Below are positions 1 through 5,727 of a DNA stretch of 9,999 nucleotides, piece after piece. Position 1 is the first letter of the stretch. Every line of letters begins with the position of its first letter. The notes under the pieces are model-generated. The model was given only the letters and a program-made list of their open reading frames with translations, was not told where the DNA came from and did not search any database. Source of the DNA: Halobacteriaceae archaeon Tc-Br11_E2g27 (GTDB lineage: Archaea > Halobacteriota > Halobacteria > Halobacteriales > Haloarculaceae); contig LKNH01000081.1 of the NCBI GenBank assembly GCA_001564135.1, forward strand, positions 1-9,999, given 5' to 3'. A program made the translations under genes and the position numbers.

Positions 1-87
1 AAATCCCGCATGGCTTTCGCTCCTCACCTTTGTTCGTCGCAGAAAGCCTAGGCCGGGATTTGAACCCGGGCTCTCGTCCTTACCAAG
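1..87. repeat. Left att-like direct repeat (tRNA-Thr 3' half plus flank)
   Basis: Bases 1-87 match 3025-3111 with no mismatch; base 88 is A where 3112 is G. Bases 45-87 correspond to the tRNA-Thr 3' half from the discriminator base back into the anticodon loop, and 1-44 match the DNA just beyond the tRNA 3' end. The break lies in the anticodon-loop region, a common crossover location for tRNA-targeting integrases. The true left end may lie outside the window. Confidence 0.8.
45..87 (-). pseudogene. Truncated tRNA-Thr (3' half only)
   Basis: Read on the minus strand, this holds part of the anticodon loop, the 3' side of the anticodon stem, the variable region, the complete T arm and the 3' acceptor strand of the tRNA-Thr found intact at 3069-3140. 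The 5' acceptor strand, the D arm and the 5' side of the anticodon stem are missing, because the sequence diverges at base 88. It cannot fold into a tRNA. It is best read as the duplicated half left by integration. Confidence 0.75.
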
Positions 88-337
88 ACAGTGACATGTA
101 ACGAGCTCTAGAAACCGGAATTTCGCCCGATCTCTTTTACTCGTTCCAGGCGGGGTCACTCTAACCTCATCCAGGCCCCGATTTCCAGCCGTTTAGGCCC
201 GTATCCGATGGTTGTAGTAGTATCCTGTTCTGGCATAAAACCGCAGGTACTCGTCCTTTCCGACTGATAAATACTGCTACTCCGACCTCGGACAACAGCT
301 GAATCTGCTTACCAGAACGTCGTCATAAATCGGCGTC
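88..337. other. Non-coding left end of the island
   Basis: I see no convincing gene between the left repeat and the lipoprotein promoter. Reading frames are short and broken. Short A/T-rich spots such as the one near 268-275 could be TATA-like elements, but nothing downstream needs them. No strong hairpin or direct repeat stands out. Confidence 0.4.
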
Positions 338-347
338 AAAATTATAT
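338..347 (+). promoter_or_regulatory. TATA box of the GH99-like lipoprotein gene
   Basis: AAAATTATAT lies with its centre about 29 nt before the ATG at 372. In haloarchaea the TATA box sits about 26 nt before the transcription start, so this predicts a leaderless or nearly leaderless transcript. No Shine-Dalgarno sequence is seen before the start, which agrees. Confidence 0.55.
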
Positions 348-371
348 CTGATTGCTCGAATATCACGACTA

Positions 372-1883
372 ATGACCGTCCGTCGTCGTCACCTCCTGCA
401 ACTCGCTGGAGTTGCCGGGGCGATTGGACTGACAGGGTGCAACGGTCTCGGTGATGGCGAAAGTGACGATGACTCGCAGATTGACGATGACGAACCGACA
501 GACGACCATGATGACGGCGAGGATGAAGATGACGGAGAGGACGAAGTCGAGCCGGATTCCCCCGAAATCACCTCCTTCGACCTTGGGATCCCGGAGGAAA
601 GCGGTCTGCTCACCTACGAACTCAGTGTCGAGGCAGACGATGAGATCGATGAGATCTGGATCGAGACCGAAACGGGCACTGAAACCATCCCGGTAGGCGA
701 CACAGTTTTTGAAGATACAGGAACAATTGAAGCCCAGCCCGCGTCGATCAACGATGTTGAAGTCGCAGCTATAACGAGCGAGGAAGGAGAAAGCACACTC
801 ACTGCAGAACAATACGCCAGAGAATTTGACGTCTACGACGGCGAGGTCGACTTCGATTTCTCCCCGCACTATCTGCTGTTCTGGAGTACCCACCACGGCC
901 ATCCACAGTTCGAGGAGACACCGGCTGATGGTCCTGTCGCCGCGGTCGGCGAACCCGAGGTGGAGTGGTATTCACAGAAGGTGGAGGACTTCGACCGGCA
1001 CAACCGGGAGGCGTTTGAGCGTCACTTCGACTGGATGCGCGGCCACGGCATCAACCGCGTCCAGTTCAACATGGGCGAGAACGACGTGGAGCAGGATCGG
1101 ATTCGGATGTACAGAGACGAGGTCGAACTCTTTGATGAAATGCAAATCGAGTTCTCTCACCCCATTATACAGGCGTTTCGACGGGAGCGCGACATCTTCG
1201 GCGACTACGAAGTCATGGTCGAGATAATCGAAGCGCACGATAACGTCGCTACTATCGACGGCCGCCACGTCGTATACTTCTGGGGATTCGCCGGCCTGTA
1301 CCACGAGGAGGAGATTTACGACCGTATCGTCGATGAATACGGGAGTTTAGAAGAGTTGGTCGAGGAGATACGAGACGCGTTGACCATCGACGACACCGAA
1401 CCGTTCCTGGTACCGGACATCTGGGACGTGGGCGAAGCCTGGGACGACCACGGTCACGAACCCGACGACCTCTACGACGCAATTATCGCGTGTGATGGCG
1501 TCTCTCACTGGGATTCCGGCCTACTCAATCCGAGTGGCGAGGCGACACCAGAAGAGTACCTCGCCAGCATGCGAGACCGGATCACCGGCACGAGAGCGTT
1601 CGCGGAAGAGCACGACCTCGAATATATTCCGTTCATTCTCCCGGGATTCGACGACCGTGATAACGAAATCTGGGGCGAAGGACGCTACGCCGAACCGTCG
1701 CCGGAGTTGCTCGGAGAGATGGCAGATCTTGCAGTCGAGTACTCGACGGTTGATCTCTCGTTCATCGCCACGTGGAACGACTGGGCAGAAGGCCACATGC
1801 TCGAACCAGGAACATACGACGGCGAGGAGTACGGAACAGCCTACCTCGAAGCCCTCCAAGAACGAATGGAGAATGCAAGATGA
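372..1883 (+). CDS. Tat-exported lipoprotein with GH99/WbsX-like glycosidase domain
   Basis: The 503-residue protein begins with a twin-arginine signal (R4-R6 followed by a hydrophobic stretch) and a lipobox with C23. It is therefore expected to be exported folded by Tat and lipid-anchored outside the cell. Residues 27-62 are a nearly pure Asp/Glu linker. Residues 63-155 look like a beta-rich Ig-type module. Residues 160-500 resemble the barrel of GH99 endo-mannosidase-like and WbsX-like proteins: HYLLFW near the domain start (166-171), HFDWMRGHGINRVQFNMG (218-235), and the C-terminal motif TWNDWAEGHMLEPG (467-480). That last motif matches the family's WNEWAEG...LEP signature, with Asp in place of the usual first Glu. 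A likely role is cleavage of an extracellular polysaccharide or glycoprotein glycan; the substrate is unknown. It is the only metabolic-type cargo on the island. The assignment is by motif only, and a GH71-like or other clan member is possible. Confidence 0.65.
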   Translation: MTVRRRHLLQLAGVAGAIGLTGCNGLGDGESDDDSQIDDDEPTDDHDDGEDEDDGEDEVEPDSPEITSFDLGIPEESGLLTYELSVEADDEIDEIWIETETGTETIPVGDTVFEDTGTIEAQPASINDVEVAAITSEEGESTLTAEQYAREFDVYDGEVDFDFSPHYLLFWSTHHGHPQFEETPADGPVAAVGEPEVEWYSQKVEDFDRHNREAFERHFDWMRGHGINRVQFNMGENDVEQDRIRMYRDEVELFDEMQIEFSHPIIQAFRRERDIFGDYEVMVEIIEAHDNVATIDGRHVVYFWGFAGLYHEEEIYDRIVDEYGSLEELVEEIRDALTIDDTEPFLVPDIWDVGEAWDDHGHEPDDLYDAIIACDGVSHWDSGLLNPSGEATPEEYLASMRDRITGTRAFAEEHDLEYIPFILPGFDDRDNEIWGEGRYAEPSPELLGEMADLAVEYSTVDLSFIATWNDWAEGHMLEPGTYDGEEYGTAYLEALQERMENAR

Positions 1884-2092
1884 AGGATCGACAACCAAAC
1901 CGTTCTAATTCCGCCGCCGCACACTCGCAACGCGCGAAATCGAAACCGTCCACGGACGGGCTGGAGATCTATCACAATAACCTCCCGAGCAGCCGTATCT
2001 CGCGGTGATTCCTGAGATATCGGTGGCTGACACTGAAGTGGTGAACGGGGACGTCCCAAGCAACTGCACCCGGCAACCGTTAGCCTCTTGGG

Positions 2093-2118
2093 TATGAATA
2101 TGATATGAGTATGTATGA
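2093..2118 (+). promoter_or_regulatory. TATG-repeat array before the antitoxin start; possible operator
   Basis: Five TATG units start at 2093, 2099, 2104, 2110 and 2114; four read TATGA. The last supplies the ATG used as the antitoxin start. MazE/AbrB antitoxins commonly repress their own operon by binding repeated or palindromic sites next to the promoter, so this is a candidate operator. No clear TATA box is found at the expected distance upstream. A 6-bp inverted repeat (2055-2060 with 2087-2092) and a 10-bp palindrome (2048-2057) lie just before it. Confidence 0.35.
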
Positions 2119-2384
2119 GTGGGATGAAAAAACGGCGGGTCGGTGACCGCGGACAGGTCACCATCCCCAAGGAACTGCGCGAGGAATTCGACATCCGCGG
2201 CGGTGATGAGGTAGAAATCCGCAAAGACGCGGGAAAAATCATCATCGAGAAACCGATCACTCGAGAGGATCTCGCGGCCGGCTATCGTGCGCGAGGTGAT
2301 TACCTTCGAGAACTCCACGATGAGATGGATGGCGTCTCACAGGAGGCCAACGAGTATCTTGGCGACCCCCCGGAGTGGGTGTAG
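2115..2384 (+). CDS. AbrB/MazE/SpoVT-family antitoxin
   Basis: The 89-residue protein has an N-terminal swapped-hairpin DNA-binding domain of the AbrB/MazE type. The diagnostic stretch is GDRGQVTIPKELR (10-22), followed by the strand pair around GGDEVEIRKDAGKIIIEKP (29-47). The C-terminal tail (about 50-89) is acidic and probably disordered until it binds the toxin, as in MazE proteins. It should neutralise the MazF-like toxin encoded immediately downstream and repress the shared operon. The start at 2115 is chosen because it is the first ATG in the open frame: the in-frame ATGs at 2094 and 2100 run into a stop at 2106. The ATG at 2124 (MKKRRVGDRG) is an equally plausible start. The stop codon directly abuts the toxin start. 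Confidence 0.85.
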   Translation: MSGMKKRRVGDRGQVTIPKELREEFDIRGGDEVEIRKDAGKIIIEKPITREDLAAGYRARGDYLRELHDEMDGVSQEANEYLGDPPEWV

Positions 2385-2741
2385 ATGGAGATACGCCGGG
2401 GCGACATCGTGATCGTCGAACTTGACCCGACAAAAGGGTCAGAACAACAGGGGACGCGACCATGTCTGGTCGTTCAGAATAACGTCGGGAACGAGAACGC
2501 GCCCACGACGATCGTCGTCCCCTTCACGACATCGTTTGATGATGAGTTGTATCCGTTCGAAGTGCTCGTGCGGGCCGACGAGTGTCACCTTCGAGAGGAT
2601 TCCGTCGCAATATGCAGCCATATCCGAACGGTGTCGATCGAACATCGGATCAAAACAGTCATCGGATCCATCCCTGAAGAGCGAATGCGTGACGTGGATA
2701 CTGCACTTGAGTATAGTCTCGGGCTTCGTGGTTCGTGGTAG
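2385..2741 (+). CDS. MazF/PemK-family toxin (endoribonuclease)
   Basis: The 118-residue length is typical of MazF. Family marks in order are RRGDIVIVELDPTKGSEQQG (4-23), RPCLVVQN (25-32), the strand PTTIVVPFTTS (40-50), the segment around EDSVAICSHIRTV (71-83), and the ending MRDVDTALEYSLGL (101-114). R25 and T48 fall at the positions of the catalytic Arg and Thr known for MazF, so the enzyme looks intact. MazF toxins cut mRNA at short specific sequences and stop growth when the labile antitoxin is lost. The ATG follows the antitoxin stop with no gap, so the two are translationally coupled. On an island this pair probably acts as a maintenance module, penalising loss of the segment. Cleavage specificity cannot be read from the sequence. 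Confidence 0.9.
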   Translation: MEIRRGDIVIVELDPTKGSEQQGTRPCLVVQNNVGNENAPTTIVVPFTTSFDDELYPFEVLVRADECHLREDSVAICSHIRTVSIEHRIKTVIGSIPEERMRDVDTALEYSLGLRGSW

Positions 2742-2944
2742 TTCCAGGACGACGACCACGTCCGAGTGGGCCTGTCAGTCCCAACGTCTGAGTGGATCGG
2801 TGGCCTGTGCGTAGCTACCACTGCCGTACCAACGTACCGCCGCGTCCCAGCACCTCCACGGTCCGGGTAGCTCACTGCACTTGCTTACCGATCATTCCGA
2901 ACCCGTCGGATCGGCCGAAAACGGTAGGAAGAAGGCCTCTGTAA
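2742..2944. other. Non-coding stretch between mazF and the tRNA remnants
   Basis: Together with the repeat region up to 3068, this makes about 330 bp without a protein gene. I find no supported reading frame here. Frames that extend into 3075 only read through tRNA-derived repeats. GTAGCT occurs at 2811 and again at 2867, but no complete tRNA fold forms. Confidence 0.4.
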
Positions 2945-2964
2945 GCCTAGACCGGGATTTGAAC
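2945..2964 (-). pseudogene. Degraded tRNA 3'-end remnant (older att-like site)
   Basis: This 20-bp stretch matches the 3' acceptor strand and T arm of the neighbouring tRNA-Thr (3070-3089) at 19 of 20 positions, the change being A for G at 2951. Beyond it the sequence diverges. It has the same orientation as the intact tRNA and lies about 105 bp past its 3' end. It is probably a leftover from an earlier integration or excision. Confidence 0.5.
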
Positions 2965-3024
2965 TCGCCGAGACGTTCCTGCTCGTCGCTTTCGCTCCTG
3001 TGCGGGCGTGCGACTCGTCTGCTC

Positions 3025-3111
3025 AAATCCCGCATGGCTTTCGCTCCTCACCTTTGTTCGTCGCAGAAAGCCTAGGCCGGGATTTGAACCCGGGCTCTCG
3101 TCCTTACCAAG
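3025..3111. repeat. Right att-like direct repeat, overlapping intact tRNA-Thr
   Basis: Identical to 1-87. Its right part (3069-3111) is the 3' half of the intact tRNA gene. Its left part (3025-3068) is the flank beyond the tRNA 3' end. Within the flank, GCTTTCGCTCCT (3037-3048) also occurs at 2988-2999, showing a further short duplication next to the site. Confidence 0.8.
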
Positions 3112-3140
3112 GACGCGCTTTACCGCTAAGCTACCCAGGC
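3069..3140 (-). tRNA. tRNA-Thr (anticodon GGT)
   Basis: Read on the minus strand, the 72-nt molecule folds completely. The acceptor stem is GCCTGGG with CCTAGGC (one G-T pair). The D stem is GCTT with AAGC. The anticodon stem is CGTCC with GGACG around the loop TTGGTAA, giving anticodon GGT. The T stem is CCGGG with CCCGG around TTCAAAT. The discriminator base is U and no CCA is encoded, as is usual for archaeal tRNAs. It reads ACC and ACT threonine codons. It starts 43 bp after the stop of the minus-strand gene at 3184-3897 and could be transcribed after it or from its own promoter; I do not see a clear TATA box. Its 3' half is the duplicated att-like sequence. Confidence 0.95.
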
Positions 3141-3183
3141 ACGCATTCGCTGATAGCCGCGATTGTTGTTTGAACGTTTCGAT

Positions 3184-3897
3184 TTAATCGTCAACCGAAG
3201 TGGTAACCCCGCCACTGCTTGCGGTCTCCGTGCTAACAGTCGACAACCGGTCCGTGACGGAATCGGCAAGCGAGTGTTCAAGCGCAGCAAAGCTAGCGTC
3301 GGAAACTTCCTCGCCCAGGTCCGCTGCAAACTCCCGCAAGCCGGGCGTAACGGTTCCGTCGAGCGTTGCCCCGCCAACAACCGCCAGTTCGAGCACGTCC
3401 CGTTCAAGATTCGTATCAAGCGCTGATTCACCCGTTTCAGCACGGAGTGTCTGGTCGCGACCAAACGACCGGACGGTCTCGACGGCTCTGTCTGCAGCTT
3501 CAGTGCAAGCCAAGAGATAAAATCCCCGTGCAACCATCACATCAGCGACCAAAATAGCAAGGTTGGCTTCCGTGGTGGTTTCGTCTACGTCCTCAGGCGT
3601 CTTTTCCAGGTCTGCTCTCGTCCAAGGCTCGTCCTGTGAGAGCGTTCTGGTCAGTCGCAATCCATCATAAATAAGCTGTACACCGGCTGCTCTGCAGGCG
3701 ATTGGCTCCGAAAGTGGCTCTCCTGAGAGTGTCCCATCCGGCCCAGTTCCGGTCTCGCGGGCAGTCAGAATCGTCACAATCCCGGGAACCATCGACCCAT
3801 CGTCGAGTTGCCTGGCAATGCGTTCGCGTAACCCGGCAGGCTCGACGTCGGCGATTGCATCGTGTGCAGCCCGACGTGTTGCCGCGGCTTCGTCCAT
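3184..3897 (-). CDS. Conserved haloarchaeal protein of unknown function (DUF7114-like)
   Basis: The 237-residue protein has no signal peptide or membrane segment and appears to be a soluble helical protein. Recognisable stretches are ACRAAGVQLIYDGLRLTRTL (67-86), LAILVADVMVARGFYLLA (113-130) and ETVRSFGRDQTLR (140-152). These resemble sequences I associate with a haloarchaea-restricted family annotated as DUF7114. The helix pattern, with an internal segment like ADVMVARGFYLLA, recalls polyprenyl-synthase-type folds, but the DDxxD metal-binding motifs are absent, so I do not assign that activity. The C-terminus (210-237) is rich in Ser and Thr and probably flexible. It is divergent from the crotonase-like gene, with a 60-bp shared intergenic region, and lies just upstream of tRNA-Thr. 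The role is unknown. Confidence 0.7.
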   Translation of the reverse strand: MDEAAATRRAAHDAIADVEPAGLRERIARQLDDGSMVPGIVTILTARETGTGPDGTLSGEPLSEPIACRAAGVQLIYDGLRLTRTLSQDEPWTRADLEKTPEDVDETTTEANLAILVADVMVARGFYLLACTEAADRAVETVRSFGRDQTLRAETGESALDTNLERDVLELAVVGGATLDGTVTPGLREFAADLGEEVSDASFAALEHSLADSVTDRLSTVSTETASSGGVTTSVDD

Positions 3898-3918
3898 TAC
3901 GACGCACTAGGGAAGCGA

Positions 3919-3939
3919 AAGGCAAAGAACTTTGGAAAC
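3919..3939. promoter_or_regulatory. Possible shared bidirectional core promoter
   Basis: The 60-bp gap between the divergent starts at 3897 and 3958 has one A/T-rich core containing the palindrome CAAAG-AA-CTTTG (3923-3934). Its centre lies about 30 nt from both start codons, which is where a TATA element should be for leaderless transcription in each direction. It is not a canonical TATA box. Confidence 0.4.
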
Positions 3940-3957
3940 CCCGGCCGACCCGCGGTT

Positions 3958-4638
3958 ATGATAGACACAACCCAAGACGGCGATATCCTCGACGTGACGT
4001 TCAACCGGCCCGAGCGTCGGAATGCTTTCACGCGCGATGGTCTAGCGGACCTTCGTGAGACATTCGAGACAGCAACCGCGCCAGTGGTCTATCTCTCCGG
4101 CGCTGGCACGGCTTTCAGTGCGGGCGCAGATTTCGATGTCGTCTCCTCGCTTTCCGCTGACGAAGCTGAACCGTTCATCCGCGAGGGGCAAGCCGCTGCA
4201 CGCGCTATCGAATCCTACGACGGGGCTGTCGTCGCCGGCATCGACGGACCGGCACGAGGCGGCGGTGTCGAACTCGCGCTCGCCTGTGACATTCGTGTTG
4301 CCACACCGGAGGCAACCTTCGCAGAAACCGGTGTCTCGCTCGGCCTCTTCGGTGCCTGGGGTGGAACCGCTCGGCTACCACGAATTATCGGTGAAGGCGA
4401 TGCGCTGGAACTCTCGCTGACCGGTCGGACGCTCGATGCATCCGAAGCCCAGCGCATCGGACTGGTCAGCCGCGTTGTCGATGACCCACGAACTGTTGCC
4501 GAAGAACTCCTCGATAACGACTATGCCGCATTGCGGACGCTCAAACAGCGAATCCGTGACCGAGATTCCCTCGAACAGCAAGAAACACGCGAAATCGAAG
4601 CGTTCCAGCAGCTAATTGCCTCCTTCGAGTTGGAGTGA
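3958..4638 (+). CDS. Crotonase-superfamily protein (enoyl-CoA hydratase/isomerase-like)
   Basis: The 226-residue protein shows the crotonase core: FNRPERRNAFT (15-25) near the N-terminus, the first oxyanion-hole segment FSAGADF (53-59), the second at ARGGGVELALACDIRVA (99-115), and VSLGLFGAWGGTARLPR (126-142). E105 matches the first catalytic Glu of enoyl-CoA hydratase. The second catalytic Glu is replaced by Gly (G125 in FAETGVSLG), so a plain hydratase role is doubtful; isomerase, thioesterase, decarboxylase or another CoA chemistry is possible. It is shorter than the usual 255-260 residues, mostly at the C-terminal helical region. The ATG at 3958 is preferred over the in-frame upstream ATG at 3862, because the latter would overlap the divergent gene and add a non-homologous N-terminus. 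It converges on the next gene with 29 bp between stops. Confidence 0.85.
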   Translation: MIDTTQDGDILDVTFNRPERRNAFTRDGLADLRETFETATAPVVYLSGAGTAFSAGADFDVVSSLSADEAEPFIREGQAAARAIESYDGAVVAGIDGPARGGGVELALACDIRVATPEATFAETGVSLGLFGAWGGTARLPRIIGEGDALELSLTGRTLDASEAQRIGLVSRVVDDPRTVAEELLDNDYAALRTLKQRIRDRDSLEQQETREIEAFQQLIASFELE

Positions 4639-4667
4639 TAGGTGTACTGACTCAGACCGCCTCAGGC

Positions 4668-5615
4668 TCACTCATCGACGTACTCAAACCCAACCACATC
4701 GCGCTCGCCCATATGATGTTGGGTGAGATAATAGCAGACGCCGGGTAGGTGTGCGGCTCCAACAATGACATGGACCGTTTCAGCGCTGCTGTGATAGACA
4801 CCATAATCAGCAATTCGCTCGTTTCTCGCGTGAGTCATACACTCGAGTTCGCGGTCGTGACGGCGAAGCCACTCCCGTTCGAGTGGTTGAGGGAGAAACG
4901 CCGCCCAGTAATATGCCTGTAACTCCTGAAGTTTGCTCGGGTCCTTCGAAGCTGCTTTCGAGAGTTCGAACGCACGGTAGCTTTCACCTGTTCCAAACTG
5001 TTCATGACTCATCAACAGGTCCGAGGCAATATCGCCGATTGCACGAGCGAACCGGTCGCCGTACACCTCACTTCCAGAATCAATCAGTGAAAACGACACC
5101 TCCCGGAGCTGCTCACGAACCTCTCGAATGGTTTCGAACCCGTTGGTGAGTGGTTCCGGAAACTGGTCGGCCGTTGGGGTTTCATAGTCGTTATCGTGAC
5201 ACAACCGTAGCGCCCACAGGTAATCATCGCTCTCACAGACATCGGGATACTCTCGAAAATACATCGACCAGAGCCCCTGTTCACAGTAGACGCCTTCGCC
5301 CGCTTCGAGGTACTCCTCAACGACTGTGTGTAATAGGTCACGCTCTTCGTCTGTATCCGCGTGCGTAATCCCGTGAACCACAAAGTGCTGATTCCCAACC
5401 GGTACCGAGACACCCGGAAGCGGTCCTGGCTGGAGTACTCCATCAAGCGACCCCTCATGTATCTCTCGCCACCGTCGCTTTGCTGCAAAATACGCTTCTT
5501 GGTCGGATTCTGCCTCGGTAAGCACACGGAGTTTAGCAAGTGAGTTGGCAGCACGAACCTGCTTCACCCACTCGGTATCGGCACCCTCAAGCGTCGATTC
5601 TGCTGGTGCTTTCAT
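4668..5615 (-). CDS. TraB/GumN-like domain protein
   Basis: The 315-residue protein is soluble, with no signal peptide or clear membrane helix. Three spaced elements fit the TraB/GumN/Tiki-type fold. The first is an N-terminal histidine motif HFVVHGITHAD (77-87). The second is a conserved acidic residue after a strand (VYCEQG, E112). The third is a C-terminal half with ARNERIADYG (263-272) followed by VHVIVGAAHLPGVCYYL (281-297), closely like the RN...VGAGHLPG ending of GumN proteins. Tiki-type members are metalloproteases and other members have unclear roles, so no reaction is assigned here. The middle (150-250) is helical and variable. It is divergent from the surface metalloprotease-like gene, with 112 bp between starts. 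A purely hypothetical assignment remains possible. Confidence 0.55.
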   Translation of the reverse strand: MKAPAESTLEGADTEWVKQVRAANSLAKLRVLTEAESDQEAYFAAKRRWREIHEGSLDGVLQPGPLPGVSVPVGNQHFVVHGITHADTDEERDLLHTVVEEYLEAGEGVYCEQGLWSMYFREYPDVCESDDYLWALRLCHDNDYETPTADQFPEPLTNGFETIREVREQLREVSFSLIDSGSEVYGDRFARAIGDIASDLLMSHEQFGTGESYRAFELSKAASKDPSKLQELQAYYWAAFLPQPLEREWLRRHDRELECMTHARNERIADYGVYHSSAETVHVIVGAAHLPGVCYYLTQHHMGERDVVGFEYVDE

Positions 5616-5650
5616 CCTGATTGACCTACTACTGTTAGAGGAGCGTCACG

Positions 5651-5657
5651 TATAAAT
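5651..5657 (-). promoter_or_regulatory. TATA box of the TraB/GumN-like gene
   Basis: On the minus strand this reads ATTTATA, about 39 nt before the start codon at 5615. It would give a transcript with roughly a 10-nt leader. Confidence 0.5.
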
Positions 5658-5693
5658 GCCACCGCTCCAACGAGTTTATCCACGCGAACCGAC

Positions 5694-5701
5694 AATTTAT
5701 G
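5694..5701 (+). promoter_or_regulatory. TATA box of the surface metalloprotease-like gene
   Basis: AATTTATG lies about 30 nt before the ATG at 5728, which predicts leaderless transcription. It is separate from the minus-strand box 40 bp away, so the divergent genes have their own promoters. Confidence 0.5.
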
Positions 5702-5727
5702 ACGGTTCAACACTGTCTCTATACTGA

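Larger units (their letters stand above)
1..3111. mobile_element. Putative tRNA-Thr-associated genomic island without a visible integrase
   Basis: The segment is bounded by two identical 87-bp direct copies (1-87 and 3025-3111) that include the 3' half of a tRNA-Thr gene. The right copy forms part of the intact tRNA, so the arrangement fits attL/attR flanking DNA inserted into the tRNA 3' half. The unit is 3,024 bp from repeat to repeat. It carries one exported glycosidase-like lipoprotein and a MazEF-type toxin-antitoxin pair, all on the plus strand, and about 840 bp of non-coding DNA outside the repeats. No tyrosine recombinase, replication gene or structural gene is visible, so it may be a decayed element, a satellite mobilised in trans, or one part of a larger composite whose integrase lies left of the window. 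The repeat may extend past base 1. A local duplication is the main alternative. Confidence 0.6.

Noticed and set aside
460..560. Repetitive GATGAC-type tract as a DNA repeat or CRISPR-like element
   Set aside because: It encodes the Asp/Glu linker of an exported protein; the repetition is codon-level low complexity without spacers.
369..902. Long open frame (177 codons) antisense to the lipoprotein gene
   Set aside because: It mirrors the lipoprotein coding sequence, lacks recognisable motifs and is Cys- and Phe-rich, unlike the acidic haloarchaeal proteins. The plus-strand protein has a clear signal and domain motifs.
1946..1959. Hairpin CCGTCC-AC-GGACGG as a terminator after the lipoprotein gene
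   Set aside because: It lies 63 bp beyond the stop and has no T-run. The stem is a short GC palindrome of a kind expected by chance in this DNA.
2988..3048. Two copies of a 12-bp sequence as the start of a CRISPR array
   Set aside because: There are only two short copies, tied to tRNA-flank duplication, with no further units and no cas genes.
2881..3075. Plus-strand open frame of 64 codons
   Set aside because: It reads through tRNA-derived repeats and into the tRNA gene itself, and its peptide is low-acid and unlike the neighbours.
3862..3957. Upstream ATG extending the crotonase-like gene by 32 codons
   Set aside because: It overlaps the divergent gene's 5' end and crosses the shared promoter; homology to the family begins just after 3958.
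5084..5554. Minus-strand open frame of 156 codons inside the TraB/GumN-like gene
   Set aside because: It is a frame-shifted shadow on the same strand. The 315-residue frame has acidic haloarchaeal composition and recognisable motifs.
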